Shown here piece by piece: positions 32,703 to 41,055 of a stretch of DNA of 64,000 nt (position 1 is the stretch's first letter; every line of letters begins with the position of its first letter). Position numbers and translations under genes: made by a program. The stretch spans positions 47,486 through 111,485 of the forward strand of contig JBAXLI010000005.1 in the NCBI GenBank assembly GCA_037134895.1. The letters are read 5' to 3'. The stretch is from CAIRDP01 sp037134895 (GTDB lineage: Bacteria > Bacteroidota > Bacteroidia > Bacteroidales > FEN-979). Below the pieces are notes generated by a model. It worked only from the letters and a program-made list of their open reading frames with translations, searched no databases and had not been told where the DNA came from.

Positions 32703-34718
32703 ATGAGAAAAGCTAAAAATGAATCCAATGCTCTCAATCTGCGCCAGAAAGCAGAAGAGTTGCTGAAAAATAAATCAGCGGAAAACAGGGGGCAACTCTC
32801 AGAAGTTGAAACCCTGAAGCTCATTCACGAACTGGAGGTTCACCAGATAGAACTGGAAATGCAGAATGATGAGCTACGCCAAGGGCGGGAGGTAGCTGAA
32901 ATTACTTCAGACAAGTACACCAAGTTCTATGATTTTTCACCAACTGGTTATTTGTCATTTTCAAAGGAAGGTAAGATTACTGAGTTAAATCTCATTGCAG
33001 CTCAATTGCTGGGAAAAGAGCGCCCGCAACTGCAAGGTGCTCAGTTTGGTTTTTTTGTTTCCGATGATACCAGACCCACCTTCAATCAGTTTCTTGATAA
33101 AGTGTTTAATTTCAGAAACACCAAAGAAACCTGCGAGCTTATCCTTTTGCAAAAAGGGAATCCGACCGTTTTTGTTCAATTAACGGGTATCACTGCCAGT
33201 AACGGGGAAGACTGTCTGGTGAGTTTGAATGACATTACAGCGCGAAAACAATCCGAAATGGAACTTCGTGAGAGTGAGGAAAATTTTCGGTCAATGTTTG
33301 AAAAAAGCTCATCAGCAATGGCCATTATAGAACCAGATACAACTATATCAATGGTCAATGAGGAGTATTGCAAACTAAGTGGCTACACGAAGCAGGAAAT
33401 CATTGGAATGAGCTGGACACAACAAATTCCGCCTGAGGACCTTGAACGATTAAAAGAATATAACCGCCGCAGGCTGATAAACCCAAAAGATGCTCCTGAA
33501 AAATATGAATTTACCTTCCATCATAAAGATGGCAGAATAAGGCATGCACTCATGTCTGTCGCTATGGTAGGCAATCGAAAAATAGTAGCGTCCTTTGTTG
33601 ATATTACCGCTCGCAAACTGGCTGAAGACAACCTGAAAGAAGTATCAGCACGTTTGCAATTAGCAACTCGTGCTGGGGGTGTAGGTGTTTGGGATTATGA
33701 CGTTGTTAACAATGTCCTTGTTTGGGATGACCAGATGTTCAAGCTGTATGGTATTAGTAAACATGATTTTAAAGGTGCTTATGAAGCATGGTTGGACGGG
33801 GTTCATCCTGAAGATAAAGAACGGGGTGATTCCGAAATACAAATGGCAATATCGGGAGTAAAAGAATTTAATACTGAGTTCAGGGTGGTTTGGCAGGATG
33901 GAACTATTCATTTTATCAGGGCTCTTGCCGTTGTTCAAAAGAATGATATAGGCAAACCCATAAAAATGATCGGCACCAACTGGGATATTACTGCCCAAAA
34001 GAATGCCGAGCAGTCATTGCGAGAGATGAATGCAGAGAAGGACAAGTTGTTCTCCATCATCTCCCACGACCTACGCAGCCCGTTCAATGTTTTCCTTAAC
34101 TACACCCAAATGCTGGAACAGGAGTTGCCAACAATGACCCACGAACAGATTCAAAAGTTTGTCCATTTGATGGGAATCTCCGCCAACAACCTTTTCCGCT
34201 TGCTTGAGAACCTTTTGGAATGGTCGCGGTTACAAAGGGATTTAACCAAAATTCACCCTAAATCATTTCAGTTAATGCCGAATGTTAAATCAAGTATGGA
34301 CTCTGTAAGGGATGCAGCATATAAAAAAGATATTGATTTGAGCTATGATATCCCAGAAGACATGGAGGTTTTTGCTGATGAATATATGCTTGACAGTATC
34401 CTGCGCAATCTAACCACAAATGCGGTGAAGTTCACAACAAAAGGTGGCAAGGTAGCCATTTCAGCAAAATCAATTCCTGATGGTTGGGTTGACGTTTCTG
34501 TAAAGGACACGGGCATCGGAATTAGCAAAAAAATGATTGATAACCTATTCAAAATGGACGTCAATACGAGCCGCAAAGGAACCGATGGCGAGCCAAGCAC
34601 TGGGCTTGGATTGATTCTCTGCAAAGATTTCGTAGAAAAGCATGGTGGGAAACTTTGGGTTGAGAGCGAGGAAGGCAAGGGCAGCACTTTTTATTTCACC
34701 TTGCCTAGCAAAGCATGA
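32703..34718 (+). CDS. soluble sensor histidine kinase with three PAS domains
   Basis: This 671-aa protein has no transmembrane segment or signal peptide, so it is cytoplasmic. A coiled-coil N-terminus (about 1-70) is followed by three PAS/PAC units (about 75-190, 195-305 and 315-440, each ending in a DITARK or DITAQK motif). The kinase core has phospho-acceptor His455 in SHDLRSP, the N box NLTTNAVKF, G1 DTGIGIS and G2 GLGLIL. No receiver domain is attached, and no response regulator lies nearby, so the partner is unknown. It follows the LAP-repeat protein gene in the same layout as the hybrid kinase at 37410. Confidence 0.92.
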   Translation: MRKAKNESNALNLRQKAEELLKNKSAENRGQLSEVETLKLIHELEVHQIELEMQNDELRQGREVAEITSDKYTKFYDFSPTGYLSFSKEGKITELNLIAAQLLGKERPQLQGAQFGFFVSDDTRPTFNQFLDKVFNFRNTKETCELILLQKGNPTVFVQLTGITASNGEDCLVSLNDITARKQSEMELRESEENFRSMFEKSSSAMAIIEPDTTISMVNEEYCKLSGYTKQEIIGMSWTQQIPPEDLERLKEYNRRRLINPKDAPEKYEFTFHHKDGRIRHALMSVAMVGNRKIVASFVDITARKLAEDNLKEVSARLQLATRAGGVGVWDYDVVNNVLVWDDQMFKLYGISKHDFKGAYEAWLDGVHPEDKERGDSEIQMAISGVKEFNTEFRVVWQDGTIHFIRALAVVQKNDIGKPIKMIGTNWDITAQKNAEQSLREMNAEKDKLFSIISHDLRSPFNVFLNYTQMLEQELPTMTHEQIQKFVHLMGISANNLFRLLENLLEWSRLQRDLTKIHPKSFQLMPNVKSSMDSVRDAAYKKDIDLSYDIPEDMEVFADEYMLDSILRNLTTNAVKFTTKGGKVAISAKSIPDGWVDVSVKDTGIGISKKMIDNLFKMDVNTSRKGTDGEPSTGLGLILCKDFVEKHGGKLWVESEEGKGSTFYFTLPSKA

Positions 34719-34769
34719 ACAGTGATTTGCGGTAATTAAACCAATCTAGGCATATAAAAAGTAGAAAAA

Positions 34770-35144
34770 ATGGCATATCAAATTATTTGGGAAGAAAAAG
34801 GTATCCTTGTCAAGTTTTCAGGCACGGTAGGAGAACAAGAGGTTATGACGATAAATAACATTATGTATAGCGATGCAAGATTTGACAGACTTACCTATCA
34901 GATTGCCGACTATACCGACGTTACAAATATTCATATTACGCAGCAGGATGCTAAAGTAATTGGCACCCTTGACAGAACATCTTCACACTGGAATTCCAAT
35001 CGTATGCGGAATGTTGTCGTGACAAAAGATGAAAAGTTTAAACCAATCGTGGAAACCTATTTCAAAGAATTTAAGGGAACATTATGGGAGTGCAGAATAT
35101 TTGAAACTTTGGAAATGGCATATGCTTGGGTGAAGGCGGATTAG
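34770..35144 (+). CDS. small cytoplasmic protein, STAS/SpoIIAA-like (tentative)
   Basis: This 124-aa protein starts at ATG 34770 (MAYQIIWEEKGILVKFSG). Its alternation of short strands and helices (GILVKFSGTVGEQEVMTINN, then YQIADYTDVTNIHI, then MRNVVVTKDE) resembles SpoIIAA-like STAS domains, which often sense or anchor proteins. The assignment rests on pattern only. It starts 51 bp after the PAS kinase and may be cotranscribed with it, which would make it a signalling partner (inference). Confidence 0.7.
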   Translation: MAYQIIWEEKGILVKFSGTVGEQEVMTINNIMYSDARFDRLTYQIADYTDVTNIHITQQDAKVIGTLDRTSSHWNSNRMRNVVVTKDEKFKPIVETYFKEFKGTLWECRIFETLEMAYAWVKAD

Positions 35145-35216
35145 GTATCATCACCCAAACCCATTCCTGTGATTTCATTTCGGAGCTCCCTGTATACAGC
35201 CTTTACAATCACTCGC

Positions 35217-35789
35217 TTACTCCACGTCGATGTCATACTTGTGCAGAAGCCCAACCACTCCTGCCAATGAGAATTTTGCCTTTTTCATTCGATTCATCTC
35301 AGGATCGATTGAAAAATTGAACGACGTGCTGAAATCCGCCATCTCGAGATTGGCATGAATGAATAGCGCTCTTGTCAGATCGCAGCTATCAAACACAGCA
35401 CCGCTCAGGATTGATTCGGTGAAATCTGTTTCCTGAAGTGTACAATTAATAAAGCGGGTCTTTTTCAGGCTCTTCTTGAAGAAGGTGGACAGGTTCAGGT
35501 TGCATCCCTCGAAATGAACCGAGAATAGGAAGTCAGAGCAGTTCTCAAATCGCAACCCAAGCAGTTTGCAGTCTTTAAATCTGACATCCCGAAACGCAGT
35601 TTTGCTCAACTTTGCAAGACTCAGGTCACATCCGATGAATTGGCACTCCAAGAATGCTATTCCAGACAGGTCGAGGTTTAAGAAATTGCAGTTGTTGAAG
35701 GTGCATTGCTCATAATCCGTCGCCGTCATTCCTGCCGTGGAAAAATCTGCTTTGTCGAATGTCCTGTTGGTAATGTATTCCTTCCCCAT
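35217..35789 (-). CDS. pentapeptide-repeat protein
   Basis: This 190-aa protein consists mainly of A(D/N)LXX-type pentapeptides (CTFNNCNFLNLDLSGIAFLE, CDLTRALFIHANLEMADFST) and so folds as a right-handed four-sided beta-helix. The pattern resembles the Qnr/McbG group, some of which mimic DNA and protect gyrase from quinolones. That function cannot be assumed here. It is on the minus strand after the methyltransferase and TsaA-like genes and may share their transcript (41-bp gap). Confidence 0.88.
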   Translation of the reverse strand: MGKEYITNRTFDKADFSTAGMTATDYEQCTFNNCNFLNLDLSGIAFLECQFIGCDLSLAKLSKTAFRDVRFKDCKLLGLRFENCSDFLFSVHFEGCNLNLSTFFKKSLKKTRFINCTLQETDFTESILSGAVFDSCDLTRALFIHANLEMADFSTSFNFSIDPEMNRMKKAKFSLAGVVGLLHKYDIDVE

Positions 35790-35830
35790 TCTACGATTGA
35801 TGTTTCTTTTTTCTTCGTTAATTCATCTGC

Positions 35831-36451
35831 TTATAACCTCCTGAAAGAGCAGAATATGAAGTTCTGCACCGTATTGAACGGAGTGGCATGGTCAACGGCA
35901 ATGCACCTGACCTTTTCAAAGTATTTTTTAAGGCGGTTGTCCATTGAGCCTTCGGAATATTGTCGGATTTCAATACCGCTGCATTTTTTCGCCCCCTGCT
36001 CGGAGAAGGTTCCGATGACCAAGATGCCCCCTTGGGTGATGCCGTTATGTGCGGCGTTGACGTAATGTTCGATTTCCCGTTCGTCAGTCAGAAAGTGAAA
36101 GGCGGCTCGGTCGTGCCAGAAGTCATACCTCTTGGTTGGAACAAACGTGGAGGCGTCCTGCACAACCCATTTAACCTTCGCTGCCCTGCCACCCAGTCTT
36201 TGTTTGGCTCTCTGAATTGCCACCTCGGAAATATCAAGGACTGTGATGTCCAGGTAGCCCATATCGAGCAGGTGGTCAACCAAGAAGCTGTCGCCGCCGC
36301 CAAAGTCAATTATTTTGGCTGTTTTGGGAAGGTCGAAGTATTTTACAAAATCCAATGATGTGGTGGGAACGCTCTGAAACCAGCTTACCTCTTCGGGCTG
36401 CTTGGTCTGGTATATGTTCTCCCAGTGCTGCTTGCGGTCAAACTCTTCCAT
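35831..36451 (-). CDS. class I SAM-dependent methyltransferase
   Basis: This 206-aa protein starts at ATG 36451 (MEEFDRKQHWENIYQ); upstream in-frame codons overlap the TsaA-like gene. It has the SAM-binding motif IIDFGGGDSFLVDHLL, then the acidic LDISEVAI and the VVQDASTF motif. It is similar in layout to small-molecule methyltransferases of the TPMT/thiol type (HWENIY start and EVSWFQ). Substrate unknown. It lies 14 bp after the TsaA-like gene. Confidence 0.85.
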   Translation of the reverse strand: MEEFDRKQHWENIYQTKQPEEVSWFQSVPTTSLDFVKYFDLPKTAKIIDFGGGDSFLVDHLLDMGYLDITVLDISEVAIQRAKQRLGGRAAKVKWVVQDASTFVPTKRYDFWHDRAAFHFLTDEREIEHYVNAAHNGITQGGILVIGTFSEQGAKKCSGIEIRQYSEGSMDNRLKKYFEKVRCIAVDHATPFNTVQNFIFCSFRRL

Positions 36452-36465
36452 TTTCCGATTTTGAT

Positions 36466-36924
36466 TTACTTCCAGTAGTTCTTCATCAGGTCTGACACCC
36501 ATTCGGGCTGCCTGATTTCCCCCTTGGGCTGAAACTCCCTGAACAAGGGCTTTATATCCAGCACGGGCGTTCCATCAATGGCATCAAGGTTCCTGACAGT
36601 AATCTTCCTTCCTGAATGCTCGATTAGTTCAACAGTGCAAAGCCCTATGGCGTTGGGTCTGTCCTTTTTTCGCTGGCAGAAGATGCCAACCAAAGGGTAG
36701 GCTGGGTTGCCACGTGGATGTCCAGAAAACACCATGTCACCGCCCTTGACCTTGTCAAAGAAATAGATGACCTCAAGGTGGGAGAACTCGGTTATGCCGT
36801 TTAAAGCCTCGGTTGGGACATCTTCGGCAAGCTCGATTTCCGCAATTACTTCACCCCAAAAATCATCAGAAGGCGCTTTCCGTAAGTTTTTAACGAACCC
36901 GATGGGATTAACTTTGATTTCCAT
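36466..36924 (-). CDS. TsaA/TrmO-like protein (tRNA N6-threonylcarbamoyladenosine methyltransferase fold)
   Basis: This 152-aa protein starts at ATG 36924 (MEIKVNPIGFVKNLRK). It has the TsaA-like beta-barrel features: the EFSHLEVIYFFDKV segment, then HPRGNPAYPLVGIFCQR and NAIGLCTVELI, which form the SAM pocket in TrmO. It is shorter than full TrmO and lacks the C-terminal domain, so activity on tRNA is uncertain. Probably cotranscribed with the downstream methyltransferase. Confidence 0.85.
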   Translation of the reverse strand: MEIKVNPIGFVKNLRKAPSDDFWGEVIAEIELAEDVPTEALNGITEFSHLEVIYFFDKVKGGDMVFSGHPRGNPAYPLVGIFCQRKKDRPNAIGLCTVELIEHSGRKITVRNLDAIDGTPVLDIKPLFREFQPKGEIRQPEWVSDLMKNYWK

Positions 36925-37048
36925 AGATGCTGGTTTATGCTGACAAAAATAAGCTGATTTGAGTTGGTTAGGTGCAGCCATTTTAATTCATTCAGGGCTT
37001 TTTTCTTTTAACCGACTATTTATCCGAAAGAGCACAAACACGTTAATC

Positions 37049-37091
37049 AACCAGCGCGGAAAGCATAAAAACTTAACCGCGCTGGTTTTTT
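37049..37091 (+). terminator. strong hairpin with T-tract, no intact gene upstream on this strand
   Basis: AACCAGCGCGG and CCGCGCTGGTT pair perfectly over 11 bp with a 17-nt loop and are followed by T (37086-37091). The nearest plus-strand gene upstream ends at 35144, so it may belong to a lost gene. It stands 23 bp before the decayed LAP-repeat copy. Confidence 0.75.
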
Positions 37092-37113
37092 ATGCAATGT
37101 TGTTATCTATGTA

Positions 37114-37229
37114 ATGCTCTATACCATAGACTGGTGCATTAATCATACCCCCCTTACAGCCGACGTTAATGATGAAATTGATATTACTTCTTTAATGCCG
37201 GCTGTTCCAGTAGAAGCCGACTTTGAATA
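37114..37229 (+). pseudogene. decayed copy of the LAP-repeat protein gene
   Basis: Reading from 37114, the frame gives 38 residues ending TADVNDEIDITSLMPAVPVE-ADFE, against TADVDEEIEYAYLTPAVPAE-ADFE at the end of the intact protein at 32158-32508. Signal peptide and the first two repeats are gone, so it is probably non-functional. Similarity continues past the stop (TAAACCCAA in both) into an equivalent hairpin. The intact kinase begins 180 bp downstream, as in the first module. Confidence 0.85.
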
Positions 37230-37256
37230 AACCCAACAGATCTTCCCCTGACTATA

Positions 37257-37284
37257 AGAAGCTGCTCCAAAAGGGCGGCTTCTT
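37257..37284 (+). terminator. hairpin after the decayed LAP-repeat copy
   Basis: AGAAGCTGCTCC and GGGCGGCTTCT pair over 11 bp with G-U pairs and a short A-rich loop. It is the counterpart of the hairpin at 32539-32571. Confidence 0.65.
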
Positions 37285-37359
37285 ATGCTTAAATCCTCCA
37301 CCAAAATTGCCCAGTTAAACACAATTTGACCCAAACTCGCAATTAATATCCTTGGTTTT

Positions 37360-37390
37360 TTTGATAAATCATTGTAAAATTGTATTTTCA
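37360..37390 (+). promoter_or_regulatory. promoter of the hybrid kinase gene
   Basis: TTTG (37360-37363), a 19-bp spacer and TATTTTCA (37383-37390, six of eight consensus-compatible positions) lie 20 bp before the ATG. Confidence 0.55.
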
Positions 37391-37409
37391 ACCTCTGAAC
37401 CTCAGCAAG

Positions 37410-40211
37410 ATGAATTTCGTGGAAAAAACAAAGGAAGAACTCATTGAAGAGTTGCAGACCATACTGCAGGAGCACGATGAATTGAAGGCTTTGTATGAAA
37501 AAGATATTACATCTTTGAGAAATGCCGAAGAAAAATTGAAGTTAAGTGAAGAGCGGCAGCGGGAAGTGCTCGAAAATTCATTGGTTGCTGCCTACAAAAG
37601 GAATCTTCAATCCAATGATTATGAGTATATCAGTCCTGTTTTCGTTCGTTTAACTGGCTATACTCCTGAAGAAATGAAAACTTTGCCTCTGGAAACCGTT
37701 ATTGGATTAATGCATCCGGATGACATGCCTGAGGTTGAGCGAACCCTTGCCGGGGCAATTTCAAAAGGTGCAGGACAAACAAATCAGGTGGAATACCGAT
37801 TCAGACACAAGAAGGGTGTGTATCGTTGGTTAATTGACCGATTTACTTTAGTAAATGATTGTCAGAATAAACCTGTTGCACTTATTGGCAGTATCAGCGA
37901 TATAACGGAGCGTAAACTGGCAGAAGAAGCTCTGCGAGTGAATGAGGAAAAACATCGAATATTACTTCAAACAGCAATGGACGGCTTCTGGCTGGCTGAC
38001 AATAAAGGACAAATTTTAGAAGTCAATGGAACCTACGTCCAAATGAGCGGTTACAGTGCTGATGAATTAGTAACAATGAAGATTTCCGATTTGGAAGTTG
38101 TCGAATCAGAAGCCGATACTGTTATTCATTTTCAAAAAATTTTAAGTCAGGGAGAAGACCGATTTGAAACCCGCCACCGTCGCAAGAACGGAACCACATA
38201 TAATGTGGAAGTCAGTGTTCAGTATAAGCCAGTTGATGGTGGACTATTTGTGGCTTTTATACGTGACATCACCGAACGCAAAAAGGCAGAACAAGCCTTG
38301 GCAGAGTCAGAAGAGAAGTACCGCGTGCTTCTTAACGGGAGCATATATGGGATTTTAGCCGCCGATGCTGAAACCCGCCAGTTTTTGTTTTCCAATCCAG
38401 CCATCTGCAAACTATTCGGATATACTGATGAGGAGTTTCGGCGGCTCAATATCGGGAATTTGGTACCAAAGGAATCCTTGGATTTGGTTATGTCAGAGTT
38501 TGATTCCCAAATGCGGGGAGCTAAATCTGTATCTTTTGCTCAAGCCTGCGTTAGAAAAGACGGCACTATTTTCTATGCTGACATAGCTGGAGCTCCCATT
38601 GTCCTCAATGGCAGAAAATGCAGCGTCGGATTTTTTAATGATGTGAGTGACCGAATAAAGTCAGAAGAAAAGATTCATGAAAAAGACATCCAGTTTAAAA
38701 AGCTTTCTTCACATTTGCCTGACCTGATTTATCAGTTTACCAGGAGACCTGACGGAAGTTACTGTGTTCCCATAGCTTCAGAAGGTATCAAGAACATTTT
38801 TGGATGTTCCCCAGAAGATGTAGTTGATGACTTTACTCCTATTGGCAGGGTAATTGTCCCTGAAGATGCAGAAAGAGTAATCAGCGATATTGAATACTCT
38901 GCGAAGCATTTGACCTGCTTTACATGTGAGTTCAGAGTGCAAATACCCGGCAAGCCGGTCCAATGGATGTTATCCAAATCAACGCCTGAAAAATTGGAAG
39001 ATGGCAGTGTAACGTGGTATGGCTTCAATGCAAATATCACCGCGATGAAGCAAACGGAGATGCAGCTTATCAAAGCCAAAGAAAAAGCCGAAGAAAGCGA
39101 CCGCCTGAAATCAGCTTTCCTTGCCAATATGAGCCACGAAATCCGTACGCCGATGAACGGCATCCTGGGATTTGCGGGACTGCTTAAAGAACCTCATTTA
39201 ACGGGTAAAGAACAACAACAATATATCAGCGTAATTGAGAGAAGTGGCAAGCGTATGCTTAATATCATTAACGACCTTGTCAGCATCTCAAAGATTGAAG
39301 CCGGACAAATGAATGTTTTAATATCGGCATCCAACATTAACGAGCAAATCGAATCTATTCATAACTTCTTCACTCCTGAGGTTGAAAAAAAAGGGTTGCA
39401 GCTATCAATAAAAAACACACTGCCATCAAACGATTGCCGCATTAAAACAGACCGTGAGAAACTTTTTGCCATTCTGACCAACCTCGTTGGCAATGCTCTT
39501 AAATTTACCAATGCTGGCTCAATTGAAATTGGCGCTGAGAAAAAGGGTGACTTCATTGAATTCTTCGTAAAAGATACAGGTATGGGTGTGCCTGAGCACA
39601 AGAAGGAGGTTATTTTTGAGCGATTCAGGCAAGGCAGTGAATTGATTACCAAACCATATGAAGGTGCAGGACTTGGGCTATCCATTGCAAAAGGTTACGT
39701 GGAAATGCTTGGGGGTAAACTCTGGTTGGAAAGTGAGTTGGGAAAGGGGTCGACATTTTATTTTACCCTTCCATACAACATTAAGAATAAAGTGACAACC
39801 GTCATCGAAGATACTTCTTCGGGAGCAGGAATAACCTATCAGGCTAGCAACCTGAAAATTCTGATTGTCGAGGATGACGAAGCGTCGGTGCTTTTTCTGT
39901 CCACGGTACTAAACATTTACTGCAAGGAAATTTTAACAGCAGGAACGGGTATTGAAGCGGTTGAAGCCTGCCGTAACAATCCTGACATAGATTTGGTATT
40001 GATGGATGTCAGGATGCCCGATTTGGACGGGTATTCAGCAACCCGCCAGATAAGACAATTTAATAAAAATGTCGTCATAATTATGCAGACTGCATATGCA
40101 ATGTCTGGCGACAGGGAAAATTCAATCAAGGCAGGCTGTAATGATTTTATTTCAAAGCCTTTTATTATTGAAGAGCTAAATGAGTTAATGCGAAAGCATT
40201 TTCCCATTTAA
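37410..40211 (+). CDS. hybrid sensor histidine kinase with four PAS domains and a receiver domain
   Basis: This 933-aa soluble protein starts at ATG 37410 (MNFVEKTKEELIEELQ); a TTG ten codons upstream lies inside the predicted promoter. A coiled coil (about 1-50) is followed by four PAS/PAC units (about 50-170, 175-290, 295-415 and 425-545). The kinase core has His576 in SHEIRTP, the N box NLVGNALKF, G1 DTGMGVP and G2 GLGLSIAKGY. The C-terminal receiver (about 810-930) has LIVEDDEAS, phospho-acceptor Asp866 in LMDVRMPDLDG and Lys in FISKP. No output domain follows, so phosphate must pass to another protein. Its 3' end and flank match the remnant at 31778-31917. Confidence 0.94.
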   Translation: MNFVEKTKEELIEELQTILQEHDELKALYEKDITSLRNAEEKLKLSEERQREVLENSLVAAYKRNLQSNDYEYISPVFVRLTGYTPEEMKTLPLETVIGLMHPDDMPEVERTLAGAISKGAGQTNQVEYRFRHKKGVYRWLIDRFTLVNDCQNKPVALIGSISDITERKLAEEALRVNEEKHRILLQTAMDGFWLADNKGQILEVNGTYVQMSGYSADELVTMKISDLEVVESEADTVIHFQKILSQGEDRFETRHRRKNGTTYNVEVSVQYKPVDGGLFVAFIRDITERKKAEQALAESEEKYRVLLNGSIYGILAADAETRQFLFSNPAICKLFGYTDEEFRRLNIGNLVPKESLDLVMSEFDSQMRGAKSVSFAQACVRKDGTIFYADIAGAPIVLNGRKCSVGFFNDVSDRIKSEEKIHEKDIQFKKLSSHLPDLIYQFTRRPDGSYCVPIASEGIKNIFGCSPEDVVDDFTPIGRVIVPEDAERVISDIEYSAKHLTCFTCEFRVQIPGKPVQWMLSKSTPEKLEDGSVTWYGFNANITAMKQTEMQLIKAKEKAEESDRLKSAFLANMSHEIRTPMNGILGFAGLLKEPHLTGKEQQQYISVIERSGKRMLNIINDLVSISKIEAGQMNVLISASNINEQIESIHNFFTPEVEKKGLQLSIKNTLPSNDCRIKTDREKLFAILTNLVGNALKFTNAGSIEIGAEKKGDFIEFFVKDTGMGVPEHKKEVIFERFRQGSELITKPYEGAGLGLSIAKGYVEMLGGKLWLESELGKGSTFYFTLPYNIKNKVTTVIEDTSSGAGITYQASNLKILIVEDDEASVLFLSTVLNIYCKEILTAGTGIEAVEACRNNPDIDLVLMDVRMPDLDGYSATRQIRQFNKNVVIIMQTAYAMSGDRENSIKAGCNDFISKPFIIEELNELMRKHFPI

Positions 40212-40240
40212 GCCATACAGCCGCCCCTTCATTTATTGGC
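40209..40240 (+). repeat. kinase 3'-flank repeat, copy B
   Basis: From the stop codon of the hybrid kinase, 32 bp match 31886-31917 at 27 positions. A small hairpin GGCAA/TTGCC follows at its end. Confidence 0.75.
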
Positions 40241-40596
40241 AACGATTGCCTTCAATCTTCACGATGTTTTTATACGCTGCGGCAGCCCTTTTTTGAACTA
40301 GACAGAACAAGGGTTTTAAGGGAATCGATCACTGAAAGCTTTTGAGCATAGATCTCATTGGTGAAAAATTAGAGAAAGAAAAATCATCAGGATCAGTACA
40401 ACCTTTGTCAATCTTATATAGTCTATACAAAAGAAGAAAATAATATCAAGGTCAAAGTTAGCAAAATGACAGAATTCGAAGCTGTGCATCCTTCCTGTGA
40501 GCCGGGCTTGAAAAACAACCTGCCCGAAAATTTTGTATCTTGCATGGCTCAAAGTGATGCCGACATCAAGGTTCTGTACATTAAATAGATAAGCTC
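40241..40596. other. non-coding stretch at the right edge of the accessory block
   Basis: I see no supported gene in this stretch. It holds the end of the small hairpin after the hybrid kinase, AT-rich sequence and presumably the promoter of the next gene. No copy of the tRNA-Asp 3' end, which would mark an attachment site, is present. Confidence 0.5.
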
Positions 40597-41043
40597 ATGA
40601 AGAATAAACAGATTTGCCATATCGTTTTGTTGCTTTTCCTTGTTGCCGGAATAATCCCGGTTGTAAGGGCCCAACAGGTTAACATTGACCCGAACGATCC
40701 GGCATTTATCAAAAAGTACGCGTCCTTTGATTTCAAAGGAAAATTTGCAGTCAAAGCCGAAAGTGATGAAAGGAACAATTACTACCTCCTGGATTTTTCA
40801 AGTTTACCTGGCCGTTTTGAAAAAGTGTATTTTCTGAATCTTAGTTTTAAAACCGCTGAAATCATCAACCTTGACGCAAATATCGGCAGGGATAAGATCT
40901 GGTTTCTTTCCGAAAAACGTAATCCGGAGAAACAGGTCATAGATATTTTTCTTGATTTAAAGAAGAGAAGCCTTGAGGCTGCTTCATCTTATTCTGATCA
41001 GCAAAAAGCGCAATGGTTAAAGGATAATGATAAATATAAATAA
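40597..41043 (+). CDS. small exported protein, uncharacterised
   Basis: This 148-aa protein has a signal peptide (MKNKQICHIVLLLFLVAGII, cleaved near VRAQ). The mature part is charged (KYASFDFKGKFAVKAESDER) with no recognised domain. The gene lies 12 bp before a T9SS type A protein and 2.7 kb before a type B protein, all codirectional, so it probably belongs to the same operon. Confidence 0.75.
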   Translation: MKNKQICHIVLLLFLVAGIIPVVRAQQVNIDPNDPAFIKKYASFDFKGKFAVKAESDERNNYYLLDFSSLPGRFEKVYFLNLSFKTAEIINLDANIGRDKIWFLSEKRNPEKQVIDIFLDLKKRSLEAASSYSDQQKAQWLKDNDKYK

Positions 41044-41055
41044 GCTGCGCCGGAT

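Noticed and set aside
40355..40552. 65-codon minus-strand frame in the gap before the exported small protein
   Set aside because: No promoter, no family and biased hydrophobic composition from AT-rich sequence.
40212..40596. Attachment site (repeat of the tRNA-Asp 3' end) at the right edge of the accessory block
   Set aside because: No copy of the tRNA end sequence was found there.
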